A stretch of DNA of 64,000 bases from Sapria himalayana (taxonomy: Eukaryota > Streptophyta > Magnoliopsida > Malpighiales > Rafflesiaceae): the NCBI GenBank assembly GCA_029783825.1, contig JAREIK010002053.1:1424464-1488463 (forward strand). The letters are read 5' to 3'. The translations under genes and the position numbers were made by a program. A model generated the notes under the pieces. That model searched no databases and was not told the origin of the DNA. It saw nothing but the letters and a program-made list of their open reading frames with translations. Positions 1 to 11,499 of this stretch are shown one piece after another. How positions within the stretch are numbered: position 1 is the first letter of the stretch; each line of letters opens with the position of its first letter.

Positions 1-593
1 AGGCATCAAAATGTTATTTGCTATACATATTTTTTCAATTATTTTCTTATGTATCCTCGGATCAATTAAAATTATAAATTATTTATTCAAGTTATTTATT
101 TACGCATGCAATTGAATCATCATAAGCAAGGTGGTTATTGATTGCTTATTTTCCAGCTATATCAACACACTTTACCTAATGAAGATCACATATTTTTTAG
201 TTTTCATGAGTATGTGTATGTCTACCCATACAACACATATATGGTCATAAAGTATGATGTCTTTCTTTTATGTTTTTCATATTAGGAAAATTTCTAATAT
301 CTCTTAACATCAAAAAATGACAATGTGTGGTATAAAAATTTTATAGCAAATATTATCTTTACAATTCAAAACTTTTTGTGTCAAATTATGCATCATATAA
401 TTAGAAAAATATTTAAATTTAATAAACTTAATATTTACATAAAAAAATAATACATAAAATTAAAATTGTTATCTATCAGCACACATTTTAAATGATTGTC
501 TATAAGGATATAAACATTTTTTCCTCTCCACCTTGTTTTACCCAATTGTTAGCAACTCGTGTATTTCTTGAATTCATTTGTCAATAATATTCT
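1..593. other. AT-rich flank, no gene seen
   Basis: I see no coding similarity here, only AT-rich sequence with A/T homopolymers. It borders the outer end of the copia 3' LTR that begins at 594. Confidence 0.5.
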
Positions 594-939
594 TTGTTAA
601 CATGTGAATGATATTTTATATATTTGTGTGGTAATTGTAAAAAAAAAGGAATGAAAAGAAATAAAAACTAAAAAATCTTAGAAAAACAAGAAAGATAAAT
701 ATTTAGTTTCCTCATTTTTATGTTTGTTTTGTTATTGTGAAAAAATGAAAGTAATGAAAAACTAAAAAAAACTAAAAATGACAAAATGGAAACCCCTTCT
801 TCTTTTTGTCATCATCACATATAAGGTTTATATAGAGAAAATGGGACAAAAAGTCTTGTACACACTTATGCAATAGTTGTACAATATTTGACAAAATAAA
901 TTTGTTACACCACCTATACAATAGCTATAATATTTTACA
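594..939 (-). repeat. Copia 3' LTR (minus strand)
   Basis: Read on the minus strand, the segment starts TGTAAAATATT just after a purine-rich tract (TTGAGGGGTAG, a polypurine-tract candidate) and ends in TTAACA, matching the TG...CA ends of an LTR. About 105 bp into it is a TATATAAA box (near 828-834), as expected for an LTR promoter. It lies directly downstream of the RNase H remnant at 940-1290. No partner LTR was recognised, so the outer boundary rests only on the terminal motif. Confidence 0.55.
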
Positions 940-1290
940 CTACCCCTCAATGTGGAACATATATATCTTATATACCTAACTTGACTAGGGAATCTACAAA
1001 TGTTGTGGTTGATAAGAAGTTTGTTAACATATCTACAAGATGATCTATAGTACAAACATATGATACTTCTATTTCATTGTTCTCTAATTTCTCATAGATA
1101 AAGTTATGTTCAATTTCCAAGTTCTTTGTGAGATAATGTTGTATAACATTTTTAATAATATTAATTGCTAATTGGTTATCACAAAAAAACTTGTCTTTCC
1201 AGAAGAGAACCCCAACTCCCCCATAAGTTTATTCAACAATAGTAGTAGTTCACAAATGCTTTTCACCTGTTCCATACTCAACATATGTGA
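940..1290 (-). pseudogene. Ty1/copia pol remnant: C-terminal RNase H
   Basis: The minus-strand translation reads CDNQLAINIIKNVIQHYL, then LEIEHNFIYEKLEN, then VDMLTNFLSTTTFVDSLVK. This matches the end of plant copia polyproteins, where the RNase H motif CDN-AI and the block H-RTKHIEID-HFIREK are followed by the LADI-TK-L-region and the end of the ORF. A stop falls in the final block, and the frame upstream is broken. RNase H removes the RNA strand during reverse transcription. Reverse transcriptase is not visible beyond 1290, so the element is truncated. The nearest other copia remnant on the same strand is at 15440-17850. Confidence 0.75.
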
Positions 1291-1619
1291 TTGATAGACT
1301 TATGAACTATGCTTGCATTGTCAATCCATTGCTTAGATTAAAAAAAGGGCGGTATCATGTTGACAACTAACCTTAATAAACTTATCACAATTTTTCAATG
1401 AATCCTAAATTATTGATACATGTTGATGTTAGAAAATTGTTTACTTTAACTAATGTGCTACATAGTCTGAATGTAGTTGCTTGGCAAGAACCACTACAAT
1501 ATTGCCCATGCCCGGTCATAGTGAGAAAAAAGCAAGGGTTCATGCACTTTACTAGACAAGGATGAGTAAATTTTATAGCTCAAGCTAATAGGTTTACGGT
1601 AGGATCTTAGAATATTTGA

Positions 1620-2270
1620 TCATTCAATGGTTAAGTTCTTAGAGTTAGTTGATACCCTATATCATGGAAATGTTAATATAAGAATTCTATAAGTGACTAA
1701 GTGAAAGGATGAGAAATCTAGAGAGATTAATAGTTATAAGCTCTAGTAGGTGAGCAATGAGACAAATATAAATAGAAGTTGGATAATAGTGGATGAAGAT
1801 TTTAACAGTTAAATTTATAATTGCCAAGAGAACTACTGATAAACATATAATAATCAAACTAATATTAAGTAAAGAGATCTTAAGTGTGATTAATGCATAT
1901 ACTCCACATGTAAGATTTAGTGAAAAAATAAATACATTTTTTGGGAATATATAGATAGATTAGTGCAAAGTATACCAATAGAAGAAATGATTATAATTAT
2001 GAAGATTAAATGAACTTGTATGGGTAAGTAATAAGGGTTATGAAAGACATCGTAGATTATATGAATTAAGATAAAGAAATACAAAGATTATAATTTTTTT
2101 ATCGCTAATATATACTTTAAGAAAGGAAAAAAACTTAGTTGCCTTCGAAAGTGGTTCTAATAAGAGTCAAATACTATTTTTTTTTTCATTAGGAGGTATG
2201 ATAAAATATTATACAAATATTATAAAATGATACCAAATGAGAGTCTAGGTAGTCAAGATTAGTCATAATC
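1620..2270 (+). pseudogene. LINE endonuclease domain remnant
   Basis: This is an apurinic-endonuclease-like (exo/endo/phos) domain, which nicks target DNA for LINE insertion. Collinear similarities in all three plus frames cover the N-terminal LELVDT block, the central SAYAPQVG-type block (here NAYTPHVRF, near 1890), the GYERVHG-type block (near 2036) and the SGSNKSQIDFFL-type block (near 2150). Frameshifts and stops lie between each pair of blocks, so no product is expected. Confidence 0.7.
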
Positions 2271-3074
2271 GATCTATATCTTGGAATGCATAATCATAGT
2301 GAGACTACAAATAAGTTTTAGATAAAAAAATGGTAGAACCAAAAAAAGAAAAACAAAAACTATTTTTGAGAAAAATCTAGATAAAAAAATTAACTAGTTT
2401 TTATCTAAAACTTATATTAGCACTAGAAATCTATTTACATATAAAAAAAATTGTACATGTTTATAGAAATGTATTTCTCTATAGAAAAAACAATAACAAT
2501 GTAGAATAAAAAAAATACATATAAAGTATCAAAAAAGATTGTACATGTTTATAAAAAAAATATTTACTCATATAGAGAAATCTAGCACTAGAAACTTGAG
2601 ATTCGAGGGGAATTGAGCTAGTTTTAAAGAAATGTAGAAGGACAAAAAATAAATTACTATAAAGTTGTACAAGGATGCAAAAAAAGAAATATTTGTGAGT
2701 GAACTGATAATAATAAGATAATTAGGATGATAAAGAAAAAGAACAAAGACATTAATTAGGTATAATAGCAATAAAGCAAGGAATAAAAAATTTATATTCA
2801 TAAGCTAATTAGGATGGTTAAAAAAAGGGAAGAGACATAAGTCATGTAAAATATCTTTAGAATGAAATAATTAAATGATAATAAAAAATGAAAAAGTAAA
2901 AAAGAGATTATAGATATATTTTCATGATTTTTTAAACATGTTCATGTATTCAGAATTAAACATCAAGGGTAGTAAAGGACTACATAAATTTAAATATGTA
3001 GCCAAGATAAAACTCTTGGGGGTTAGAGAAGCTTTCAAGAAAAAAAAAATAAAGAAAAGCTCTAGGGCATGAAG

Positions 3075-3830
3075 ACATACTGAAGAGTCATGGAGAGAAA
3101 GATATGATATGGTTGAATATGTTGTTTAGCAAGATCACGAGGACCAAAAAGATATCAGATGAATAAAGATAAAATATTATAATTCCTATTTATAAGAACA
3201 AGTGAAACATTCAAGATTATAATAATTATCAAGGTATTAATCTTATTATTCACACTATAAAACATTGAAAATGACTGAATGAACACATACTAAGAAGAAA
3301 ATTGAAGATTTTAGAGAATTAATTTTGATTTAGGCTAGGTTGGTCTACTATAAAGGTTATCTACCTAATAAGACAATTAATCAACAGATGAAGAGAAAAT
3401 AAGAATGGCCTATATGGGCTATTTATCAATTTAGAGAAAGCTGATGATAAAGTCCCAAAAGACTTAATTTTGATTGGTTTTATGAAAGAAAGAAGTATCA
3501 AAATTATATATTGAACTAATAAAGAATATATATCAAGGAGTGAGATCTAGAGTTAGATTGATTCAAGGTGCCACTCATGAGTTTTCATAAGTTGTGAGAC
3601 TACAATAATGATCATCAGTCAATCACTATAGTTTTGTACTAATGATGGATGAATTAATAAGCAATCTCCAAGAAAAAGAAAGAGAAGGTATTATTTGTAG
3701 AAGGCATATATTATTGGTAGATGAGACTAAAGTGTGGTAAGGTAGGAAACTAAAAACCTGAAAATTGAATCCAAGAGATTTAGGATTAGTCATAGTATGA
3801 AAAATTACTTGAAATATGAGTCTAATCATA
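3075..3830 (+). pseudogene. LINE reverse transcriptase domain remnant
   Basis: RTE-type reverse transcriptase, broken in several places. Recognisable blocks are the fingers region (WLNMLFSKI, then IPIYKNK), the NYRGI motif (here NYQGI near 3225), the LEKAYDRVP motif (here LEKADDKVPKD near 3430) and the region after the catalytic box (MMDELISNLQEKE, then HILLVDET near 3700). The catalytic FADD is not preserved. Functional RTE elements would keep FADD, so this copy is dead. Confidence 0.75.
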
Positions 3831-4202
3831 TTAAGAGTAATAATGAAATGGCAATCAAAATGAAAAACTAAGAAGTATCAAATGTTATTAATTTCATGTA
3901 GATATGATCTATATTAAGTAAATACAGAAAGATTTATAAAGATGTATCACATAGGATTACGATTAAATGAATCTAATAAATAAATAAATGTTGTGTATGA
4001 TAGTAAATGATAGTAAATGTTAAGACCAATGTTGTGTATGATAGTAAATGTTGTGTGACCAAGATGTAACATTTCAAAGAATGGCAATCGCATAGTTGAG
4101 GAGGTATGATAGATGTGTGATTAGGCTCTGAATGATAAATATTTAAATGAAATTATTAGAAAGAATAATAAAATAACTCTTTTAGATGATAAGATAAGGA
4201 AG

Positions 4203-4443
4203 AATCATCTTATATGTGTCAAATGGATTGGTGTGGCACGACACATCCTGAAGCCCTGTACGACATGCTACAGTGTCGTGCTCGAGCTCGTGCCAGCCCT
4301 GCCCTTCAAGGAAGCCTATCGTGCCAGGCACGACTCGGTACTGTAGCATGACGTGCCTAGCACGTCATGCCAGCCCGGTTGGGCTTGAAAAAACTAGGCC
4401 AATCCAGCCTAGCCCGGCACGTTCGACACCTCTATAATCATCT
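4203..4443. mobile_element. Non-autonomous hAT (MITE) with 8-bp target duplication
   Basis: The element proper is 4211-4435 (225 bp). It is bounded by identical 8-bp copies of AATCATCT at 4203-4210 and 4436-4443, the length made by hAT transposases. The ends are degenerate inverted repeats (TATATGTGTCAAATGG against ATAGAGGTGTCGAACG read inward from the right). The interior is strikingly GC-rich, with palindromic words such as GTGCCAGGCACGAC. It interrupts the LINE reading frame inside an otherwise collinear ...NHLR/FGH... motif, so it inserted after the LINE. The ends resemble those of the larger hAT at 52689-56097. Confidence 0.85.
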
Positions 4444-4705
4444 AAGATAGTTTGGTCATATCCAATGTAAACCTTCTAGTGTACCGGTTAGGAAGTGTGA
4501 GTCTATTCAAGTTGAGGAAGGAAAGAAGCTAGAGATAGATATAGAAAGAAGCTAGAGATAGATATAGAAAGAATAAAATATAAAATTTAAATTAGAATAT
4601 AATAACTAAATGGTTAAAAGTCAATATATTTTTAATAGTTACTAGAAAAATAAGATCCAAATAGTTGAACCCAATTAGTATCAATGAGGCTTCATTGATG
4701 ATGTT

Positions 4706-5780
4706 GATTATTGCAAAACTTCAAGATAGGAATCTTATATAATATAGGTTGAGTATTTTTTTTTTTACATAAAATAAATAAACCTGTGATCTCCTACAAA
4801 TTCTAATGAAAGACTCATGCTAGTAATCAGATTAGTTGTTATTTTTCTTATAAATTCATGATTGTACATGAAAGAGGACATGAAAATTAAAGTTGATCAA
4901 ATTTTAGTATTGCTAAGGTGAGTTTGTCTAAGATATTATATATCATAATTTTTTCTATTTTATTTGACATGTCTTTTAAAGTATTTTTTTATAAAGAATT
5001 TTTTGGTATCACACTAACCTATTCAATTTAATTTTCTATTTGACATCACAATAAAAATTTTGATATATACTAACCTAAAGTAGATCCAAATCTATTGTTT
5101 GAATCACACTAAAAGTTTGATGGCTATACATATTTTTATAATATCCATATTTGGTTGAATATTTTTCAGCTAATTTACCATTATTTTTTTTATTATATAA
5201 AAGTAACTTCATACCACAAAAATTTATATATTAAGTTAGTGTTTTAGTTGTACATGGAGAGTTGGAAGGCAAATTAGATGAGATTGAATCTTCTAAAAAT
5301 AATCCTCAAACAAGTTAAATTCATTTTCATTAATTTCATTATTTCACTTGAATTCATTTTTAATATGAAAAAAATTATAGTTAATTGTCAAATTTTTTTA
5401 TTTGATTGGAAAGAAAATAATACAAGAAGAATTGTATAGTCTAACAAATAAAACAAAACATTGAATTAGCAATTAAAGTAGTGCATGACCCATTGACATA
5501 CAATTATTAAATTGTTGTGCAGCATAACCACAAGCCTACAACATGTTGACTTTGTAACTTTGTTAAATGTGAAATTTACAATTAAAAAATGCTTAACAAA
5601 TTTGTGAATATGAGAATATGAGAGAACATATATAGATTTGTTACATTTGTATGAAAAATAAACTTCAATTATTTATATTTATAGATAAAAAGTAGGCATT
5701 TTTTAATATACCAATGAACAAAACTATTCTGTCCAACTGTGTGATATAACATGCAATGCAATGGCTTTTTGTTGGAATAG
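4706..5780. other. AT-rich stretch, no gene seen
   Basis: I found no coding similarity, structured repeat or RNA gene. The sequence is AT-rich with short homopolymers. Confidence 0.5.
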
Positions 5781-5784
5781 TTAT

Positions 5785-5945
5785 TGCATCAAAAGGTTAT
5801 GAGTTAGGGTGAGTGGGTATGCCAACACATCGGATCATGTTATGCACACCATTTATATAGGTAAGTCATGTCATGCCAAGTCTAATTTTATGTGGTTCAT
5901 GCCATTTGTCATGCCAGTATGGTAGAGCCATTTTCTTGTCAAAAG
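5785..5945. mobile_element. Possible degraded hAT-type MITE scrap
   Basis: A locally GC-richer block contains repeated ATGCCA / CATGCC words like those in the interiors of the hAT MITEs at 15170-15436 and 37021-37557. I could not find a target duplication or clear inverted ends, so this is only a resemblance in composition and vocabulary. Confidence 0.25.
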
Positions 5946-6013
5946 TACAATATTGTATTTTTTAAAAGAAACTTTAACTCATTTCTATGACAATTATTAA
6001 GGGAGAATTGTGG

Positions 6014-6802
6014 TTTATAGTAGGGGGAATTATGCTTTGGGGTGCTCCCCATAAAAATTTAAGAATTTGAAACTTAACTTTTTAAATTTGAAAATATGTC
6101 ACCAAACTCTAAAAATATTAAAATTTGAGGCACTCTATTACGTTTATATTAAAATATCTTTCATTAAATTACTAATCAGTCACACTAATTAATTCCTTCC
6201 CCTAGCCCATCGGCCCTCGCCCTCTCCCACAGGCATTCGTATTTCACCCTTGGTCATCTTCTGGAGGCCCTCGCCCTATCCCATCTCCTACAGCTCGAAG
6301 ACGAGCTCAAGGAGCTCGTTAGGCGAGTCTTCGAACTCCAGGAGCTCGTCACTCGTCTTCGAGCTCCAGTAGCTCATCTTCTAGCTCCAAAAGCTCGATG
6401 GATCATTTTCGAGCTGCCTAACGAGGAGAGAGGGTGAGGGGCTCCAGGAGAGAGGAGAGGGTGAGGAGCTAGTCTCCAAAAGCTCAAAGACTAGTCCGAC
6501 GAGTTCTTTGAGCTCGTCTTCTAGCTGCAAGAGATGGGAGAGGGTGGGGGCTCCAGGATATGGCCGAGGGCAAATTGTGAATGAGTGTGGGAGAGGTCGA
6601 GGGCTAATGAGCTAGGGTAAGGACTTAATTAGTGTGACTGATTAGTGATTTAATGAAGGATATTTTAGTATAAACGTAATAGAGTGTCCCAAATTTAATA
6701 TTTTTAAAGTTTGGTGCCATAGTTTCAATTTTAAAAAGTTAGTTTCAAATTCTTAAATTTTTCTGGGAGAGCACTCCAAAACATAATTTCCCCTTTATAG
6801 TA
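6014..6802. mobile_element. Long-TIR Mutator-like element (non-autonomous) with 9-bp target duplication
   Basis: The element proper is 6023-6793 (771 bp), flanked by perfect 9-bp repeats TTTATAGTA (6014-6022 and 6794-6802). The ends start GGGGGAATTATG on the left and GGGGAAATTATG read inward from the right. The inverted match continues for roughly 200 bp at about 85-90% by eye, ending near 6230 and 6600. Long TIRs plus a 9-bp duplication are the hallmarks of Mutator-like elements. The core (about 6240-6600) is much GC-richer than its surroundings and rich in GAGCTC words. It has no transposase and no recognisable captured gene. It could act as a large fold-back structure. Confidence 0.85.
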
Positions 6803-7680
6803 TGTTAGTAAAAATAATTATTGTTTAGGAGTAACAAGTTTCATAATTAATATAAGTGATATGAATATTTAAAAATAACGTTGAACCTGTTAACCTTAGG
6901 TGTTTCCAAAAAATTATATTACTTTTTCAACCTCTTCATCTCACTTTATTTGTTTTAATTAATTTCTCTCTCTAACCCCCCCCCCCCCCTCCCCGTCTAT
7001 CTCACCTGCCCCTTACCCTTTTGCCCCCTCTATTCCTCTACCTCTTTATTTCATAACTAGTAAGGTCAACCAACATGTAAACATGTAATATGGTATTTAC
7101 TTATGTTTGTGTTTAGTAATTTGTGTTTACTTGTACTGTTTACACTTAAGCATACACACATGTTTGTGTATTCTTTATCAATAAAAGGAGAGACAGAGAT
7201 AGGTAGGAGAGAGAGGAGAGATAGATGTTGAAGTGAGAGAGAGAGAGAGAGCAAGATAAAGATAGATAGAAAGAGGGAGAGAGATAATGGAAAGAGAAAG
7301 CAAGAGAGACAGGGAGAGAGGTAGATTACTCATCAAGTAAAAAATTAATTATCAAAAGTTACCATTTACATCATAAAAAGAACATTTTAATATTTTTTAG
7401 TTTTTATCATAAAATTCAATTTTTAAAATTTATAAACCTTTTTACTAATTTTAAAATCGTAGTTTCAAGAAAATTTGTATTTTAGGGTTTAGAAATAAAA
7501 ATAATTAGTTGGAAAATGAAATTTACAAAATTAGTGAAAAAAAATAATAATATATGGACATATTTATCCTTTCAATATTAATGTTTTAGAACATCTTTTT
7601 CATATCACACTTTTCACTTATCAATTAATTTTTTGAAAAATTCCACATGAATATTTATTTTCAAAAAAAGTTTCACATGA
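6803..7680. other. Non-coding stretch with C-tract and GA repeats
   Basis: A poly-C tract of about 15-17 bases lies near 6976-6992. A CT-rich segment precedes 7050, and GA-rich runs lie at about 7190-7320. The remainder is AT-rich and no gene is seen. Confidence 0.6.
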
Positions 7681-8345
7681 AGGAATAGAAAGACGAAGAG
7701 AGAGCTATCAGAGAGAGAGAGAGAGAGAAGAGCAAGAGAGAGAGAGAGAGAGAGAGAAGAGCAGAGAGAGAGAGAGAGAGAGAGAGAAGAGTGGGAGAGA
7801 GAGGAAGAGAGAAGAGCAAGTAAGAGAGAGAGAGAGAGAGAGAGAGAAGAGTGAGTAAGAGAGAGAGAGAGAAGAGCGAGAGAGAGAGAGAGAGAGAGGG
7901 AGGGAGGAAGGAGAGAGAGAGAGAGAGAGGAGCAAGCAATAGAAAGAAAGAGGGAAAAGAGCCAGCAAGAGAGGGAAGACTGAGCAAGAGAGATAGATAG
8001 AGTGGGGCAAATAGTGAGAAGAAGGTGAGAGAGAGGGGGGAGAGAAAGGAAGTAGAAAAACAAACATATAGCATGGAGAAGGAGAAGGAGAGAGAGAGAG
8101 AGAGGGAGAGAGTGGGGGGGGAGGAGGGAGGGAGAAAGGAAGCAAAGAGACAAGCATATAGTGATAGAGAGTGGGGAAGGAGAGAGAAATAGAGAGGGGA
8201 AAGGATAGAGATTGAAAGAGAGGGAGGAAGAGAGGGAAGAGAGAAGGAGACTCAGGAAAAAATATAGAGGGAGAGAGAGAGGGAGACTCAAGAGAAAAAC
8301 AGAGAAAGAAGGGAAAGAGCAAGAGAGAGAAGAAAATAGAGAAAA
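7680..8345. repeat. Large GA-rich (GA)n/(GGGA) satellite-like block
   Basis: About 650 bp of nearly pure purine on the plus strand: long (GA)n runs interrupted by GC, AAG and GGG units, with recurring words such as AGAAGAGC. The Ser/Leu-rich reading frames on the minus strand are artefacts of (CT)n translation. Such polypurine/polypyrimidine tracts can adopt triplex structures, and GA repeats are bound by plant BPC (GAGA-binding) proteins. That is family knowledge, not something shown here. Confidence 0.85.
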
Positions 8346-8399
8346 GTGGATGGGTGAGAGAAAATATATGTTTGTTTATATGGAAAAAGCATTTTAAAA

Positions 8400-10104
8400 A
8401 TATTTTTTTATTAGTAATATTTGAATCTCATTAATTTTAAAAGTGGAAATCTATATCATGGGTAATTTTAGTATTTAACAAGTGAAAATTCAATATTTTT
8501 TCTTCTACTCATTTTTGCAGTTTTTTAATACTTATTACTATTTTTTTTATTCCCTTAATATAAATTATTTATTAATCATTTATTCCTCCACCATAAACAT
8601 AATTCTTCGTTTGCTTTATTATTGCTAATTATTTACTTTTTCATACTTTAAAATACCATCATCTCAATTATTAATGGTTGGTTGGATTAATTCAAGGTTC
8701 TCTCTTGAAATTGATCGCCATACAAACAGTTTCCTTAATTACTACAGCTGCATGAAAGTAATAGATTAACATGTTAATGATAGAAATGATAGATATGTTT
8801 AAATTTTACTAGATATATTATATGAGTTCGATTGGATTCCAATATTTTAAATGTTATTTTATTTTGTTTTATTTGGTAATATTTTTCTTTGATTAAAAAT
8901 ATGAAATGTTCGAATCAATTTCATTAGTATCAACTTATTTTAATTTTTGTTTCCATTGTTTGTTTCACTTTTTTTTAATATAGTTTATATTTTAAGTATG
9001 GATTTGCTTCAATTTCTTTTTCAAACAAATTATATATATGTAACATAAAAATATTTGTTTGATTCCTGAATCTGATTTTTTTATTAACAAAAGCAGCTTA
9101 TGCTCATATTAAATGGAAAATTATTACTTTGAGTGCCATTCAAAAAATATTTATCAAAAATATTATAATTGTTACTATTTTGCAAATATTACACTAAACA
9201 TAAAATATTTATGTTTTAGTGAACTATTAATTGTAATGCTAAATTTACCCTCTTAAAATATGTTAACACTGTAGCAATTGAAACTAATGTTTTGGAATTA
9301 TAAAACTTTTTTTATGAAATTCAATTTCTTTTAAATATTGTATGAAAGCTTCAATCAAAATATTTATGTTTTAGTTCATAAATGGTATATATAACATGGC
9401 GTATTTATGTTTAATCAAATATACCACTAAATATAAAATATTTATACTTTGGTTTCATTGTATCTTAAATTAAGAAAATATGTATTTTTTTACATTTAGT
9501 TTTTATAACAACATGAATGGTATATATAACATGGCATATATATATATATATATATATATCTAATCTCACACACACACAAACATATATATATGTGTGTGTG
9601 TGTGTGTGTGTTTTTTTTTTAATATATACTTACAATATGGTAGTCTGATTGACAAAGAAATAATATTTTTTAATTTTGTGGATATGAGTTTGATCATAGG
9701 AAGTCTGAATATATTTTCTTAGAAGACCTATGTCAATCATTCTACGTGTGGATTGAGGGGACTTATCTACTTTGACCATGAGATCCCAAGCTTTTATATT
9801 GATAGTCTAAAAATATTATATGATGGGTTGGGGGGGAGAGGGACTATATATATGTATGTATATAATGTGAATAGTGTATTCGATACTAGTATTCACTATT
9901 TTTAAAATAGTATTAATGTGTCAACATTGCTTTTGGAAATCTAATTTTAAAAAACTTTTTGTATATTAACATAAAGCTATACAAAAAGTTTATGTTATAT
10001 ATAAGGTGCATTAAAATGTGGAATATAATTTAAATATTTTAATTTGAGTCCAAAGACATTTTTTTCAAAACATTATGTATATATAAGAACATGTGTGTGT
10101 GTGG

Positions 10105-10138
<34 letters not shown>

Positions 10139-11480
10139 ATTTATGTGTGTGTAAACTTATATATAAACCTATATATATAATATATGTTATATATAGCATG
10201 ATTGAAGGTGACTCATATGGTGGTGATAATCTTATGAGTTATTTTTTATAATATGATTACCACCAGTGAGATTCAAAAGAAATCATATGTTAATTATGCA
10301 AGTATAATACATATGAACCCAAAAGTATAAATACTTTACTACCACATTGTTTTATATTTATATGTCATATGAGATCCCAAAATAAGAATGCACATATAAA
10401 ATAAGCATCAAAGATAGTTGATGAGTTTCTAAAAAGGTATGAACTTAAGGATGATCCTTGAGCAAATATGATTTATTTTTTTAGTAGTAAAGTACTAAGA
10501 GAAAAACTAAGAGTGAACCATCATTAGGGAGGGCCTGATAGTTGATAACCACCTTGTATGCTAATATAGCACTAAGGCATTAATATAATAATTATCTTTG
10601 TTCTATAACCAAGCCAAATATAATCCAAACTATTTAGAAAATTATCATGCATAATGAAATGCATTAACCCTAGAATTTAAGAATTTTATATAAAATTAGT
10701 TCTATCCTTTCAACTAGAATAGAAGTTGATTTATAGTTGGTTGATCAAACTGGTAACATGATTTAGGTGGGATCAATATCTAGATTAAAAGTTCATTATA
10801 CTACTTGTATAACTCATATATTTGTAGAAATAGTTGGACAAGATATTCTCATTCAACAAGATTTTTAGAGTTTGCCTAATCCTAAAATTGACCATCATAA
10901 TAAAGTTACAATAAGTTTTTGATACTATTTCCAGAGATTATTTAGTTTTGTTAGTTAATTTTAGTTGACATAATTATCATTAAATAATAATTTTTTTAAT
11001 AGTTTAGATATTAATATCTTAATTTTGTATCTCGATTTGCATTACTTATGTGTATCTATCATTTTAGTGTTTTTTTAAAGCTACCAATTATTAGAATGAA
11101 ACTCTAGGACTGAGCTAATGCCTTGGGACACAGCAAAAATGACTTGAAGTTATAGTCTTAAACCATAACAGCAATGTTCAAAAATATATGCAAAGATATA
11201 ACCTTGCACATCTGTTTATATATATGCAAAGATATGCAAAAATATATGTAAGGGATAGAACACTAAAATCCCAAATTACTTTCCCCCTTCAATTCAAAGC
11301 AGCAACAACCTAAACCACAAACCCCGCACCTATAAAAATTAGTGCAACCATGGAGTAAAGTTCATGATCAAAGCAAAAAGGAAAAGGTGACACTACATAA
11401 ACAAGCATCAAGGAAAAAGGAAAGCATCCATGGTACAATGCTACTGAAGTCTCATAGATAGTAAAAATACCCATGGTGAA
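8400..11480. other. AT-rich stretch with microsatellites, no gene seen
   Basis: I found no coding similarity. Microsatellites are a (TA)n run near 9537-9560, (TG)n near 9590-9611 and (TG)n near 10091-10138. A short hairpin with a perfect 13-bp stem is formed by 9953-9965 and 9978-9990. A TATA-like TATAAAAAT near 11332 lies upstream of the retroelement gag remnant at 11500 and may belong to that element, but I cannot show it. Confidence 0.5.
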
Positions 11481-11499
11481 TTATTTATCAAAAACTAGT

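Larger units (their letters stand above)
1500..4705 (+). mobile_element. Decayed RTE-clade LINE retrotransposon
   Basis: The plus strand carries scattered but collinear blocks of a plant RTE-type LINE ORF. The endonuclease part runs about 1620-2270, with blocks like FLELVDTLY, INAYTPHVRFSEK and LVAFESGSNKSQ. The reverse transcriptase part runs about 3075-3830, with blocks like IWLNMLFSKITRTKK, PIYKNK and LEKADDKVPKD, then MMDELISNLQEKE and LLVDET. The C-terminal tail (RKNHLR, FGHIQCKPSSVPVRKCESIQ) continues across an inserted hAT MITE at 4211-4435. The 3' end near 4700 resembles the usual ...AACCCAATTAGT...GAGGCTT...GATGATGTTG plant RTE tail. Frames shift repeatedly and many stops are present; the catalytic Asp pair expected before IVLVDET reads as RH. 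The 5' boundary is approximate. Confidence 0.8.

Noticed and set aside
7614..8322. Overlapping Ser/Leu/Pro-rich minus-strand frames up to 225 residues
   Set aside because: Translation of (CT)n repeats; no domain, no start context, multiple overlapping frames open.
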